A stretch of 64,000 nt of DNA. Source: Luteimonas cucumeris (GTDB lineage: Bacteria > Pseudomonadota > Gammaproteobacteria > Xanthomonadales > Xanthomonadaceae). Shown here piece after piece: positions 17,945 to 29,508 of the stretch (within the stretch, counting starts at the first letter, position 1; the number at the start of each line of letters is the position of its first letter). Position numbers and translations under genes: made by a program. Below the pieces are notes generated by a model. It had not been told where the DNA came from. It did no database searches and worked only from the letters and a program-made list of their open reading frames with translations. The DNA lies in assembly GCF_007830035.1 (NCBI RefSeq), contig NZ_VLKN01000002.1, positions 389,906 to 453,905 on the forward strand, in the 5' to 3' direction.

Positions 17945-18285
17945 GACCAGACTTCCTCTGTAGTTATTGTGGTCGCTGCCCGCCATCGAGGGCGGACAGA
18001 AGCGGAATTGTAGGGGATTCATGGAGTTAGCGTCAACCGGCCGCCTCTCCGGACCCGGGTTCAGGCCCCGCGAGGGCGACAGCCTTCTTGACCCGGGAAT
18101 AGCGCCTCGACGCGGGGTCCAGTCCACTCGAGGCAAACCCCGGTCGCAAGGCATGAGACGGGCCGGTGGCAGGCTGGCAATCCGGCGATTTGCCCCCAAA
18201 TCGTTGGCTCGTTACGCTCCCCTGTTGTCCGCGCATCCCTGCGCAAGCCCCGCCTCGGGGCTTTACCTACTTGCTGGACCCTTCG
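17945..18285. other. 341-bp divergent intergenic region, rplU/uvrA
   Basis: It holds the leaders of rplU (minus) and uvrA (plus). No gene is credible. The one clear structure is a perfect 8-bp hairpin (AAGCCCCG/CGGGGCTT) at 18245-18263, followed by TTTACC, 22 bp before uvrA. It could act as a weak terminator or leader structure. I see no E. coli-type LexA box. Confidence 0.5.
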
Positions 18286-21161
<2,876 letters not shown>

Positions 21162-21165
<4 letters not shown>

Positions 21166-21575
21166 GCCTGGACAACGAAAAAGCGTTGTTTCGCATGCCG
21201 ATCGCGCTGCGCTGGCGCGACCTGGATGCGTTCAACCACGTCAACAATTCCAACTTCCTCACCTATCTGGAGGAAGCGCGGATCCGCTGGTTCGATTCGC
21301 TGGGCGAGGAATGGGTGACCGACGCCTTCGCTCCGCTGCTGGCGGCAGTGCAGATGAACTACCGGCAACCGATCCCCTATCCGTCCAGCGTGATCGTCGA
21401 ACTGTTCGCCGAACGCGTCGGCACGACCAGCGTGACGCTCGGCCATCGCATCGCCAGCGAGGACGGCAGGGTCCTGTATGCGGACGGCCATGTGGTGATG
21501 GTGTGGATCGATCGCGCCAGCGGGCGGCCGACGCCGCTGCCGGAACCGGTGCGTCGCGCTTCTTCATCCGTGTAG
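21162..21575 (+). CDS. 4HBT-family acyl-CoA thioesterase
   Basis: 137 aa hotdog fold. The N-terminal signature [25 protein letters not shown] contains the catalytic Asp of 4-hydroxybenzoyl-CoA thioesterase/YbgC-like enzymes. These hydrolyse short or medium acyl-CoAs in the cytoplasm; the exact substrate is unknown. It is translationally coupled to uvrA (ATGA), though no functional link is known. Confidence 0.85.
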
Positions 21576-21686
21576 CGGCGCCCGGTAGCGGCTTCAGCCG
21601 CGCACCTGCAGATCAGTTGCGCCAACCATGAAGCTTCCGGTGATCGACCATCTCCGGAAACACCATGTGGCGGAACTGGTTCGGCC

Positions 21687-22127
21687 CTACGGGGCGGCGG
21701 GGTTGCGGACTTCGAATTCGGCCGGCAGCTTGCGGCCATCGGCCAGCGTGAACGCCAGCGTGACCTTGTCGCCGGCCTTCAAGGCCGCATGCGGCTGCAT
21801 CAGCATCAGGTGCAGGCCGCCGGGCTGCAGCGTGGCCGTGCCATCGGCTGCGATGCGCAATTCCGGAACCGCGCGCATGCGGCTGACGCCGTCGACGACG
21901 CGCGTTTCGTGCAGTTCGACGCTGCCATAGGCCGGACTGCTCGCCGACACGACGCTGACCGGATCCGGGCAGCGGTTCTCGATGCGGCCGAAGCCGGCAT
22001 GCATCGGCATGCCGCCGGGAACCAGGCGGATCCACGCATCGCGTACCTGCGGCGCGCAGTCACGGGCAGCCACTGGCCCGCACAACGCGGCCAGCAGCAC
22101 GAACAGGGCATGGGCGGTCTTCGACAT
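21687..22127 (-). CDS. Periplasmic copper chaperone, PCu(A)C family
   Basis: 146 aa. A signal peptide occupies residues 1 to about 22 (LFVLLAALCGPVAA). The Cu(I)-binding pattern H-x10-M-x21-H-x-M is exact: H73, M84, H106, M108. Family members deliver copper to the CuA site of cytochrome oxidase or buffer periplasmic copper. It stands alone, convergent with the thioesterase and divergent from a crotonase gene with only 40 bp between. ATG at 22127 is chosen for the signal peptide. Confidence 0.88.
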   Translation of the reverse strand: MSKTAHALFVLLAALCGPVAARDCAPQVRDAWIRLVPGGMPMHAGFGRIENRCPDPVSVVSASSPAYGSVELHETRVVDGVSRMRAVPELRIAADGTATLQPGGLHLMLMQPHAALKAGDKVTLAFTLADGRKLPAEFEVRNPAAP

Positions 22128-22167
22128 GCGCCTATGATAACGGCCTGCCTTCATTACGCCATGAACC

Positions 22168-22956
22168 ATGACCGCACTCATTGACCGCATCGATCACGAA
22201 ACCACCGCCCACGGTCGGATCCGCGAACTCCGCCTGGCGCGACCACCGGTGAACGCGCTGAACCCCACGCTCTGCGATGCCCTGCACAGCGCCGTCGACG
22301 ATGCGGTCGCCGACGGCGTCGACGGATTGTTACTGAGCGGCGGGCCGAAGGTGTTTTCGGCCGGGCTCGACGTGCCGCATCTGCTCGCATTGCCGGATGG
22401 CGCCGCGCTGAAGGCGGCCTGGAAGAGCTTCTTCGACGCCGCGCTGGCGCTCGCGCAGTGCCCCGTGCCGGTGGTTGCAGCGATCGCGGGCCACGCGCCG
22501 GCCGGCGGCTGCGTGCTGGCGCTGTGCTGCGATTACCGGGTGATGGCGCGCAGCGAGGATGCCGCGCGGCCGTTCCGCATCGGCCTCAATGAGACCCAAG
22601 TCGGACTGGTCGCACCGGAGGGCATCCAGCGCCTGATGCGACGCGTGATCGGCCCCTATCGCGCCGAACGTCTGCTGGTGGCCGGCGAACTGGTCGATGC
22701 CGAACGCGCGCTGGCGCTGGGCCTGGTCGACGAGCTGGCTGATCCAGAACAGGTCGCGGCCCGCGCGCGCGCCTGGCTCGAGGCGCTGCTGCAGCTGCCG
22801 CGCAAGCCGATGCTGACCACACGCGCATTGGCGCGGGCCGATATGGTTGATGCGTTGCGGCCGGAAAACATCCAGCTCGATCGCTTCATCGATGCCTGGA
22901 ACGAGCCGGATACGCAGGCGGGTCTGCACGCACTCGTTGCACGGCTTGGCAAATGA
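22168..22956 (+). CDS. Enoyl-CoA hydratase/isomerase family protein
   Basis: 262 aa crotonase fold. The oxyanion-hole segments are LSGGPKVFSAGLDVPHL and IAGHAPAGGCVLALCCDYR. The second catalytic position (NETQVGLVAPEG) resembles the delta3,delta2-enoyl-CoA isomerase group more than the classic hydratase. Substrate is unassigned; fatty-acid oxidation is likely. The stop overlaps the DUF1272 gene by four bases (ATGA). Confidence 0.8.
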   Translation: MTALIDRIDHETTAHGRIRELRLARPPVNALNPTLCDALHSAVDDAVADGVDGLLLSGGPKVFSAGLDVPHLLALPDGAALKAAWKSFFDAALALAQCPVPVVAAIAGHAPAGGCVLALCCDYRVMARSEDAARPFRIGLNETQVGLVAPEGIQRLMRRVIGPYRAERLLVAGELVDAERALALGLVDELADPEQVAARARAWLEALLQLPRKPMLTTRALARADMVDALRPENIQLDRFIDAWNEPDTQAGLHALVARLGK

Positions 22957-23198
22957 CGATGCTGCAGATGCGCCCCTGTTGCGAATGTTGTGGCCGCGAC
23001 ATCGCGGCCGAAGCAGGCGATGCGTTCATCTGTTCCTTCGAATGTACCTTCTGCAGCGACTGCAACGCAGGCACCCTGCATGGCCGATGCCCGAACTGCG
23101 GTGGCGTGTTGCAGATACGCCCAGCGCGTACCGGCGACGCGCTGCTGCGACATCCCGCATCGACAGAGCGGATCGTGAAGGCAGGCGGTTGCGCGTGA
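22953..23198 (+). CDS. DUF1272 zinc-ribbon protein
   Basis: 81 aa cysteine-rich protein: MRPCCECC, then CSFECTFCSDC, then CPNCGGVL. The spacing matches DUF1272, predicted to bind two zinc ions; function is unknown. It is coupled to the upstream crotonase gene. Its TGA is directly followed by the complementary stop of the convergent sulfurtransferase gene, with no base between. Confidence 0.85.
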   Translation: MTMLQMRPCCECCGRDIAAEAGDAFICSFECTFCSDCNAGTLHGRCPNCGGVLQIRPARTGDALLRHPASTERIVKAGGCA

Positions 23199-24047
23199 TT
23201 AACGGTCGCCGGCAGCGACCGGACGCGCCGGATCGCTGATCCAGCCGCTCCACGAACCGGTGAACAGCTTCGCGCCCGGCAATCCGGCGTGCGCCATCGC
23301 GAGCAGGTGGTGGCAGGCGGTGACGCCGGAGCCGCACATGGCGACGACCTCGTCCGGCGCATGTCCCTGCAGCAACTCGCGGAATTCGCTCGATAGCTGT
23401 TGCGAAGACTTGAAGCGGCCTTCCGCAAGGTTCAATGCGTAGGGGCGATTGCGCGCGCCGGGCACATGCCCGGCAACACGGTCGATCGGCTCGACCTCGC
23501 CACGGAACCGCTCGGCCGACCGGGCATCGAGCAGCAGGCCGCCGCGCTCCAGGTGCGACTGGACCTGCAGCGCATCCAGCAACCGCGTCGCATCGAATGC
23601 CGCGTCGTAACGGTCGTGCCGGGGCGTCGGAATCTCCACCTGCGTCGGTAATCCCAACTGCTGCCAGCGCGCCCAGCCGCCGTCGAGTACGGCGACGCGC
23701 TCATGCCCCAGGCTGCGAAGCAGAAACCACAAGCGCGCCGCATGCGCGCCATCGCCGTCATCGTAGGCAACAACCTGTGTCCGCGGTGAAATACCCCAGC
23801 TGCCCAGCCGTACGGTGAAGTCCGCGGCCTCCGGCCAGGGATGGCGCCCCGCGTCCTGCTTGCGATGATCGGACAGATCGCGATCCAGATGCGCGTATAC
23901 CGCGCCCGGCAGGTGCGAGCGGGCATACGCGCGCTCGCCTGACGCGGTATCGGCCAGCGAGAAACGGCAATCGACGACCACCAGGTCCTCGCGATACAGC
24001 GCATCCGCCAGCGTCTCCGCGGAGACCAGCGTGGTCCATCCGGTCAT
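23199..24047 (-). CDS. sseA: 3-mercaptopyruvate sulfurtransferase (SseA type)
   Basis: 282 aa with two rhodanese domains. The inactive N-terminal domain has VVDCRFSLADTASGE. The C-terminal domain carries the active loop CGSGVTA, the pattern that favours 3-mercaptopyruvate over thiosulfate. It transfers sulfane sulfur to thiols or cyanide. The ATG overlaps the end of the NUDIX gene (ATGA), making it the last gene of a DUF1289-NUDIX-sulfurtransferase operon. Confidence 0.9.
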   Translation of the reverse strand: MTGWTTLVSAETLADALYREDLVVVDCRFSLADTASGERAYARSHLPGAVYAHLDRDLSDHRKQDAGRHPWPEAADFTVRLGSWGISPRTQVVAYDDGDGAHAARLWFLLRSLGHERVAVLDGGWARWQQLGLPTQVEIPTPRHDRYDAAFDATRLLDALQVQSHLERGGLLLDARSAERFRGEVEPIDRVAGHVPGARNRPYALNLAEGRFKSSQQLSSEFRELLQGHAPDEVVAMCGSGVTACHHLLAMAHAGLPGAKLFTGSWSGWISDPARPVAAGDR

Positions 24048-24673
24048 GGCACTTCCTCCAGTCGCTGGCGCAGGTTGTAAAGGATCGACGCGGTCGCGCC
24101 CCAGATGCGTTGTTCGGGCGCTTGTTCGTAGCCGAGGTATTCGAGTACGCGGCGCGGACGGCCGCGATATTCGACGTCGATGCCCGCGAGGTTGGCAGGC
24201 GTCATCAGATAGTCGAGCGGCACTTCGAACACATCGGCGACCTCGCCCGGGTCCGGTATCGCGATGAAGTCAGGATCCAGCCCGGCCACCACCGGCAACA
24301 CCCGATAGCCGGTGATGGTCGACAACGGATCCAGATAACCCCACGGCGTCGCCTGTTCGATGCGCAGGCCGATTTCCTCGTGCGCTTCGCGCAAGGCGGC
24401 GGCGACCGGATCCGCGTCGCCGGGCTCGATGCGTCCACCCGGAAAACTGACCTGGCCCGCATGCTGGCGCAGCGCTTCGGTACGTCGGGTCAGCACCACC
24501 GCAAGGCCGTCGGCGCGCGGTATCAGGCCGATCAGCACCGCCGCCTCGACCGATGCGGCATCCGGCGGCAGCAGGTCCGCAAGCTCGTCGCTGTTCCAGC
24601 CCCGCCCCGCCGGTGCCGTGTCCAGAGGATGCAGCGCCCTGCGCAGGCGAGCGGCGTCGATGCGAACCGTCAT
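24044..24673 (-). CDS. NUDIX hydrolase, CoA pyrophosphatase type (NudL-like)
   Basis: 209 aa. The UPF0035 extension TRRTEALRQHAGQVSFPGG directly precedes the Nudix box, whose visible core is GGRIEPGD and REAHEEIGL. This combination defines the coenzyme A/acyl-CoA pyrophosphatases (NudL/YeaB), which cleave CoA to phosphopantetheine and 3',5'-ADP. Overlaps of four bases link it to the genes on both sides. Confidence 0.87.
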   Translation of the reverse strand: MTVRIDAARLRRALHPLDTAPAGRGWNSDELADLLPPDAASVEAAVLIGLIPRADGLAVVLTRRTEALRQHAGQVSFPGGRIEPGDADPVAAALREAHEEIGLRIEQATPWGYLDPLSTITGYRVLPVVAGLDPDFIAIPDPGEVADVFEVPLDYLMTPANLAGIDVEYRGRPRRVLEYLGYEQAPEQRIWGATASILYNLRQRLEEVP

Positions 24674-24879
24674 GGACTACCCGGACTGCGCGACTCGCGG
24701 CCGGGCAGCACCGTCTCCATCAGACGCAGGCGCTCGTCATCGCCCATCGTCGCCCAGCGTACGATTTCGTCAAGCGTGCGATGGCAACCGAAGCACAGGC
24801 CGTGTTCGTCGATGCTGCAGACCCCGGTGCAGGGGCTGAGCACGGCGCGGAATGTGGCATCCATCGTTTTGATCGTCAT
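24670..24879 (-). CDS. DUF1289 Fe-S-like small protein
   Basis: 69 aa. Cysteines in SPCTGVCSID and CFGCHRTLDEI match DUF1289, a small family of unknown function found beside NUDIX and other metabolic genes. ATG at 24879 is chosen over a TTG 15 bp upstream. It heads the three-gene operon; the terminator at 24902-24932 isolates it from the FKBP gene. Confidence 0.85.
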   Translation of the reverse strand: MTIKTMDATFRAVLSPCTGVCSIDEHGLCFGCHRTLDEIVRWATMGDDERLRLMETVLPGRESRSPGSP

Positions 24880-24901
24880 CGAACCTTGGTGCAAGGAGCA
24901 G

Positions 24902-24932
24902 AAAAAGTTACGCCGGCATCAGCCGGCGTAAC
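24902..24932 (-). terminator. Intrinsic terminator of the FKBP gene
   Basis: A perfect 11-bp stem (GTTACGCCGGC/GCCGGCGTAAC) with a 4-nt loop and TTTTTC on the minus strand. It ends transcription from the FKBP gene just before the DUF1289 operon. Confidence 0.88.
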
Positions 24933-24952
24933 GTGAAGCATGGTTTTTCGAA

Positions 24953-25113
24953 CTGGATCCCGGCTCGCTCATCCTGAGCCTGTCGAAGAACGCCGGGATG
25001 ACGTTTCGGCAAAGCCGCTCGCGCTATGCGCGAGCGTGTAACGCTTGAAGCATTGGATCCCGGCTTGCGCCGGGATGACGCAATGGCAAAGGCGCTCGCG
25101 CTATGCGCGAGCG
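24953..25113. repeat. Tandem composite intergenic palindromes
   Basis: Two successive units, each a GGATCCCGGC...GCCGGGATGACG palindrome (24956-25003 and 25055-25080) followed by a CGCTCGCG-CTAT-GCGCGAGCG hairpin (25016-25037 and 25093-25113). The first palindrome contains an insertion (TCATCCTGAGCC and TGTCGAAGAAC) seen again near 32530. The block lies in the 3' region of the FKBP gene. Confidence 0.8.
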
Positions 25114-25123
25114 CGCCATTGCG

Positions 25124-25825
25124 TCACTTGACGCTGACGAGCTTGACTTCGAAGGCCACCGCCACGTTGGGCGGGAAACCGGTACGCGGATCGGCGCCGA
25201 ACGCCTTCTCCGGCGGCAGCACGACTTCCCACTTGGAGCCAGCCGGCATCTGCTGCAGCACTTCGCGCATGGCCTGCATGTCGACTTCGCTCAGCTTGAC
25301 GCTGGGCACGGTCTGCGGCTTGCCCTGGTTCGGATCGGTCGGACGCTGGCCGAAGGGGAACGGGCCGGCCACTTCGAGCGCGACGGTGCTGGCCGTGGTC
25401 GGCTTGGCGCCGGTGCCGTTTTCGATCACGCGGTACTGCACGCCACTCGGCAACGCCTTCACGCCGGCCTTGGCCTTGTTCTGGGCCAGGAACTGGTCGC
25501 TCTTGGTCTTGTTGGCGGCCGCGTCCTTGTCGAACGCGGCCTTGGCCTGCGCGGCCTTGGCCTGCTGGCGCTTCTGGAAGGCTTCCACGGCCGGACGCAG
25601 CTGCTCGATGGCCACGGCCGGCTGCTTCTTGGCGAAGCCATCCTGCACGGCTTTGGTCAGCGTGTTGACGTCGATCGGCTCGCCGGACTCGGCGAGGCTG
25701 CGACCGAAGTCATAGCCGAAGTAATAGCTCAACTTGCCTTTCTCGGACGTCGTGTCCTGGGCGCTGGCGGCACCGGCTGTCAGGATCAGGGCCGCAAACG
25801 CGGCGGCTAACAAACGCAACTTCAT
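25124..25825 (-). CDS. FKBP-type peptidyl-prolyl isomerase, periplasmic
   Basis: 233 aa. Signal peptide at residues 1-22 (LLAAAFAALILTAGAASAQ). The N-terminal dimerisation domain (KLSYYFGYDFGRSL, then a long lysine/alanine helix) and C-terminal FKBP domain give the Mip/FkpA layout. The FKBP part is atypical: QYRVIENGTG is present, but the flap region is reduced to SVKLSEVDMQAM before SKWEVVLPPEKAFG. It may be mainly a chaperone for envelope proteins. ATG at 25825 gives the signal sequence. Confidence 0.85.
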   Translation of the reverse strand: MKLRLLAAAFAALILTAGAASAQDTTSEKGKLSYYFGYDFGRSLAESGEPIDVNTLTKAVQDGFAKKQPAVAIEQLRPAVEAFQKRQQAKAAQAKAAFDKDAAANKTKSDQFLAQNKAKAGVKALPSGVQYRVIENGTGAKPTTASTVALEVAGPFPFGQRPTDPNQGKPQTVPSVKLSEVDMQAMREVLQQMPAGSKWEVVLPPEKAFGADPRTGFPPNVAVAFEVKLVSVK

Positions 25826-26013
25826 GCAGCGATACCTCCAGATAGGGGCCGTAAATGGCGCGGGGCGGAGAAAACCGCCCCGATTGGAACGGGGTAGGAT
25901 ACCGGCGCGGCGGCTTAACCGCCACTGACGGCAGCCCTGTGACCTTGCCCCGGCGGCGAAGTTCCACGGAGGCCCGTCCCAGCCCCTTTTCCGCCCTTCA
26001 TCCGAGTCCAAGC

Positions 26014-26796
26014 ATGTCCGAATCCCCGCTGATCCTGGCCGACCGCGGCGCCGTGCGCGTGGTCACCGTGAACCGTCCCGACAAGTTGAACGCGCTCAAT
26101 GCGGCCACGCTCGACGCGCTGCACGCCGCCTTCGACGCGGCCGCGCAGGACCCGGCCATACGCGTCGTGGTGCTGACCGGCGCCGGACCGAAGGCCTTCG
26201 TCGCCGGCGCCGACATCGCCGAGATGTCGGCACTGAGCGCGGTCGAAGGCCGCGACTTCTCGCTGCGCGGCCAGCGCATGATGCGACGCGTGGAGAAGAT
26301 GCCGAAGCCGGTGATCGCCATGGTCAACGGTTTCGCGCTCGGCGGTGGCCTGGAACTGGCGATGTGCTGTCACCTGCGCATCGCCGCCGACCACGTGAAA
26401 GTCGGGCAACCGGAAATCAACCTCGGCCTGATCCCGGGCTTCGGCGGCAGCCAGCGCCTGCTGCGCCTGGCCGGACGCGCGGCCACGCTGGAGCTGTGCC
26501 TGACCGGCGCTCCGATCGATGCCGCTCGCGCATTGCAATTGGGCATCGTCAACCGCGTGGTGCCTGCGGCGGACCTGGAAGCCGAGACGATGAAGCTCGC
26601 CGGACAACTGGCCAACGCAGCGCCGCTGGCGCTGCGCGGCATGATCGACTGCGTCAACGTCGGCGCCGAATGCGGCATTGAGGAAGGACTGGAGTACGAG
26701 TCCGCGCAGTTCGGCCTGATCTTCTCCAGCCAGGACATGCGCGAAGGCACGACTGCGTTTCTCGAGAAGCGCAAGCCGGAGTTCAAGGGCATTTGA
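26014..26796 (+). CDS. Enoyl-CoA hydratase
   Basis: 260 aa crotonase. Oxyanion-hole motifs are AFVAGADIAEM and MVNGFALGGGLELAM. Both catalytic acids are visible: Glu in GGGLELAMCCHLR context and Glu in GQPEINLGLIPGFGG. The latter block is the classic hydratase signature. The enzyme hydrates trans-2-enoyl-CoA in fatty-acid oxidation. It is a single gene, divergent from the FKBP gene. Confidence 0.9.
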   Translation: MSESPLILADRGAVRVVTVNRPDKLNALNAATLDALHAAFDAAAQDPAIRVVVLTGAGPKAFVAGADIAEMSALSAVEGRDFSLRGQRMMRRVEKMPKPVIAMVNGFALGGGLELAMCCHLRIAADHVKVGQPEINLGLIPGFGGSQRLLRLAGRAATLELCLTGAPIDAARALQLGIVNRVVPAADLEAETMKLAGQLANAAPLALRGMIDCVNVGAECGIEEGLEYESAQFGLIFSSQDMREGTTAFLEKRKPEFKGI

Positions 26797-26861
26797 GTCT
26801 TGGCGGCATTCCCTCCTTCCTGTCGTTCCGGTGAGGCGGGAAGAAGTTTTCGGATGACGCG

Positions 26862-27254
26862 ATGGAAAGCAGGATGACAACAACGGCATGCTCACGTTGC
26901 GGCTGCGACGACCCGCGAGGCGCGGTCGCGCATGCCATCGTCACCGCCCTGGCCGATGACGACCTGGACCGGGCCATCGAACTCGGGTTGCTGGGCACTT
27001 CGACGTGCGCGCAATGCGGCCCGACATGTCGTACGCATCTGCAACAGGCACGTGCAGCGCGACAGGATGCATTGGCGGCACGCGATCGTTACCGCGCGCG
27101 GCAGGCACGCCTGCAACGCCGCGCCGACGCACTGCAGGCGCGGCGATTGGCCGCGGCACCGGCAAGTGCGGCGGCGACCCCGGCATTGCCAACGGCCGCG
27201 GCGGCCGCACTCGCCCGCGCCAAGGCCAAGGCAGCGGGAAACGGCACGGCATGA
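26862..27254 (+). CDS. Small Cys-motif protein upstream of nth
   Basis: 130 aa. The N-terminal third has CSRCGC and CAQCGPTC, suggesting a metal site. The C-terminal part is an alanine/arginine-rich helix (RARQARLQRRADALQARRL). Another in-frame ATG at 26874 is possible. It overlaps nth by four bases, and I recall similar proteins before nth in xanthomonads, so a DNA-related accessory role is possible. No function is established. Confidence 0.6.
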   Translation: MESRMTTTACSRCGCDDPRGAVAHAIVTALADDDLDRAIELGLLGTSTCAQCGPTCRTHLQQARAARQDALAARDRYRARQARLQRRADALQARRLAAAPASAAATPALPTAAAAALARAKAKAAGNGTA

Positions 27255-27979
27255 AGCGCAAGGTGGCAGCCAAGCCCGCAGCCGGCGGCCGCGAGGTAAT
27301 CAGGACGTCGATTCCAATCGGATCGAAGCGACGCAGCAGGACCTTGTCGGCCGCCGAGGTCCACGAGATGTTCGTGCGCCTGTCCGAACTCGATCCCGAA
27401 CCGACGACGGAGCTGGAATACCGCACACCCTACGAACTGCTGGTCGCGGTGATCCTGTCGGCGCAGGCTACCGATGTCGGCGTCAACAAGGCGACGCGGC
27501 GGCTGTTCCCGATCGCCAATACGCCGGCAGCGATGCTGGCGCTGGGCGAGGAAAAGCTGAAGCGCCACATCGCCACCATCGGCCTGTTCAACGCCAAGGC
27601 CGCGAACGTGATCGCCATGAGCCGGCTGTTGCTGGATCGCCACGACGGTGAAGTCCCGCATGACCGCGAGGCGCTGGAAGCGCTGCCCGGCGTCGGCCGC
27701 AAGACCGCCAACGTCGTGCTCAACACCGCGTTCGGCGAGCCGACCATCGCGGTCGACACGCATATCTTCCGAGTGTCCAATCGCACCGGCCTGGCGCCTG
27801 GCCGCAACGTTCGCGAAGTCGAGGACCGCCTGCTCAAGGTCGTACCAGCGGAGTTCCGCCAGAACGCGCATCACTGGCTGATCCTGCACGGCCGCTACGT
27901 CTGCAAGGCACGCAAGCCCGACTGCCCGCGCTGCGTCATCCGCGACCTGTGCCGGTATCCCGACAAGACCACGGATTGA
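27251..27979 (+). CDS. nth: Endonuclease III
   Basis: 242 aa; about 30 residues longer than E. coli Nth because of a basic N-terminal tail (MKRKVAAKPAAGGRE). HhH-GPD core: LPGVGRKTANVVLNTAFG followed by VDTHIFRVSNR with the catalytic Asp; the catalytic Lys lies in the HhH. The [4Fe-4S] ligands are C-x6-C-x2-C-x5-C (CKARKPDCPRCVIRDLC). It removes oxidised pyrimidines and cuts abasic sites. The ATG overlaps the upstream stop. Confidence 0.96.
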   Translation: MKRKVAAKPAAGGREVIRTSIPIGSKRRSRTLSAAEVHEMFVRLSELDPEPTTELEYRTPYELLVAVILSAQATDVGVNKATRRLFPIANTPAAMLALGEEKLKRHIATIGLFNAKAANVIAMSRLLLDRHDGEVPHDREALEALPGVGRKTANVVLNTAFGEPTIAVDTHIFRVSNRTGLAPGRNVREVEDRLLKVVPAEFRQNAHHWLILHGRYVCKARKPDCPRCVIRDLCRYPDKTTD

Positions 27980-27991
27980 ATCGTCATCCGC

Positions 27992-28085
27992 CTGTCATGA
28001 CGCCGACAGGCAAAGCGGGCACCTTCGCCTGCGCGCGGTGTGACGCTGCGACGGGAAACCGCAGCGACTGTCATCGCAACGAAAT
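27992..28085 (+). promoter_or_regulatory. Candidate PHO box region before the porin gene
   Basis: Two CTGTCAT half-sites are present, at 27992-27998 and 28068-28074. The second partner half-sites are poor (CCGACAG and ACGAAAT), so this is a weaker match than the boxes before the pstS genes. PhoB control is expected for an OprP-type porin. Confidence 0.4.
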
Positions 28086-28137
28086 ATTCACGCCCTAACC
28101 TGCGCGGCGACTCTCCACACGCCCGAAGGGCCATACG

Positions 28138-29412
28138 ATGAAACCCACCCCAAGCACCCTGACCCTCGCACTGCTGGCGGCGCTTGCCGCACCTGCCGCG
28201 CACGCCGAGATCACGATCGACGTGATTGGCGGCTCCGAAGTCAGCTTCGAAGGCCTGGTCCAGGCAGACGGCAACTGGTACAGCAACGATTTCGCCGACC
28301 TCAACGCCGGCGCAGCCGAAGGCAACGGCGGCAATGGCGACAACAGCGAGTTCGAGCTGCGTCGCGCGGAGCTGATCCTCAAGGGCAAGGGCCCGGGCAA
28401 TTTCGAATGGGTGCTGGGCTACGACGCCAAGGCTGACAAGTACCTCGACGCCAACATCAAGTACAAGATCGGTGGCAATTCCAACCACTTCTTCCAGGTC
28501 GGCCAGTACAAGCAGCCGAACAGCATGGAAGAACTGTCATCGACCAAGAACAACGACTTCATCTCCAAGGCCGCGATCACCAACACCTTTGCCGTCGCAC
28601 GCCGGCTCGGCGTTGCCTACGGCTACGGTGATTCGGACTGGGGCGTGACTGTCAGCGCCTTCGGCCGCGAACTGACCCGCAACCTCGCCCACGGCAGTGG
28701 TTACGGCATCCGCGGCTACTGGGCGCCGATCAATGAAAAGGGCAACGTCTTCCACATCGGCCTGTCCTACGCGAGCCTGGACACCGATGCCGACACGATC
28801 CGCCTGCGCGCGCGACCGGATGCCGATCTGGCGCTGATCCGCCTGGTCGATACCGGCACGCTGGCCGACGTCGACCGCCAGGCCACCACCGGCATCGAAG
28901 GCCTGTGGATCCATGGCCCGTTCAAGGTGCAGGGCGAGTACATGCGCAGCAACGCCGACCGTTACCGCGCCGGCAACACCGACTTCACCGGCAGCGGCGG
29001 CTACATCAGCGGCGTCTGGAACATCACTGGCGAGACCTGGGGCTACAAGGCCGGCGTGCCGACCACCGGCCTGCCGGACGATACCGCCAAGGGCATGTGG
29101 CAGGTCGGCCTGCGCTACGACAACATCGACCTCAATGACGGTGCCGTGATCGCACCGGTTCCGCCGTCGACGGCCCCCAAGGTCAACGGCGTGCTCGGCG
29201 GCGACATGGATACCTATACCCTGGGCGTGAACTACTACTGGCGCTCCAACTTCAAGGTCTCGCTGAACTACGTCAACGTGAGCAGCTCGCGCTTCATCAA
29301 GACCACCAGCGGCAATACCTCCGAAGATCCGGCCAACAACAACAGGACCTTCAACCGCGTGGTCGACGACAACCCGCACATCCTCGAGGCTCGCCTGCAG
29401 TTCTTCTGGTAA
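28138..29412 (+). CDS. Phosphate-selective porin, OprP/OprO family
   Basis: 424 aa. Signal peptide of about 23 residues (LALLAALAAPAAHA). The body is a 16-strand-type barrel (FELRRAELILKGKGPGNFEW, FFQVGQYKQPNSMEELSS), ending in the outer-membrane C-terminal aromatic signal QFFW. The family forms trimeric anion channels for phosphate or polyphosphate. Its place directly before pstS and PHO-like half-sites upstream fit phosphate starvation control. Confidence 0.9.
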   Translation: MKPTPSTLTLALLAALAAPAAHAEITIDVIGGSEVSFEGLVQADGNWYSNDFADLNAGAAEGNGGNGDNSEFELRRAELILKGKGPGNFEWVLGYDAKADKYLDANIKYKIGGNSNHFFQVGQYKQPNSMEELSSTKNNDFISKAAITNTFAVARRLGVAYGYGDSDWGVTVSAFGRELTRNLAHGSGYGIRGYWAPINEKGNVFHIGLSYASLDTDADTIRLRARPDADLALIRLVDTGTLADVDRQATTGIEGLWIHGPFKVQGEYMRSNADRYRAGNTDFTGSGGYISGVWNITGETWGYKAGVPTTGLPDDTAKGMWQVGLRYDNIDLNDGAVIAPVPPSTAPKVNGVLGGDMDTYTLGVNYYWRSNFKVSLNYVNVSSSRFIKTTSGNTSEDPANNNRTFNRVVDDNPHILEARLQFFW

Positions 29413-29443
29413 GCATCCACACCCCCGTCGTGGATTGGGCAGG

Positions 29444-29475
29444 AAGGCGCGACGCGAGTCGCGCCTTTCTTTTTT
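29444..29475 (+). terminator. Intrinsic terminator of the porin gene
   Basis: A perfect 10-bp stem (AAGGCGCGAC/GTCGCGCCTT) with a 4-nt loop, followed by a T-rich tail (TCTTTTTT). Confidence 0.92.
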
Positions 29476-29508
29476 CCATGCGTCCATGCGCAGCGCGCCG
29501 AACAGCGC

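Noticed and set aside
23196-23201. Directly abutting convergent stops of the DUF1272 and sulfurtransferase genes
   Set aside because: It is unusual to see zero spacing, but it has no evident function and such junctions occur by chance in compact genomes.
24880-24894. A longer DUF1289 protein starting at TTG 24894
   Set aside because: The TTG start would add five residues without family resemblance and lies 7 bp from the terminator stem; ATG at 24879 is more likely.
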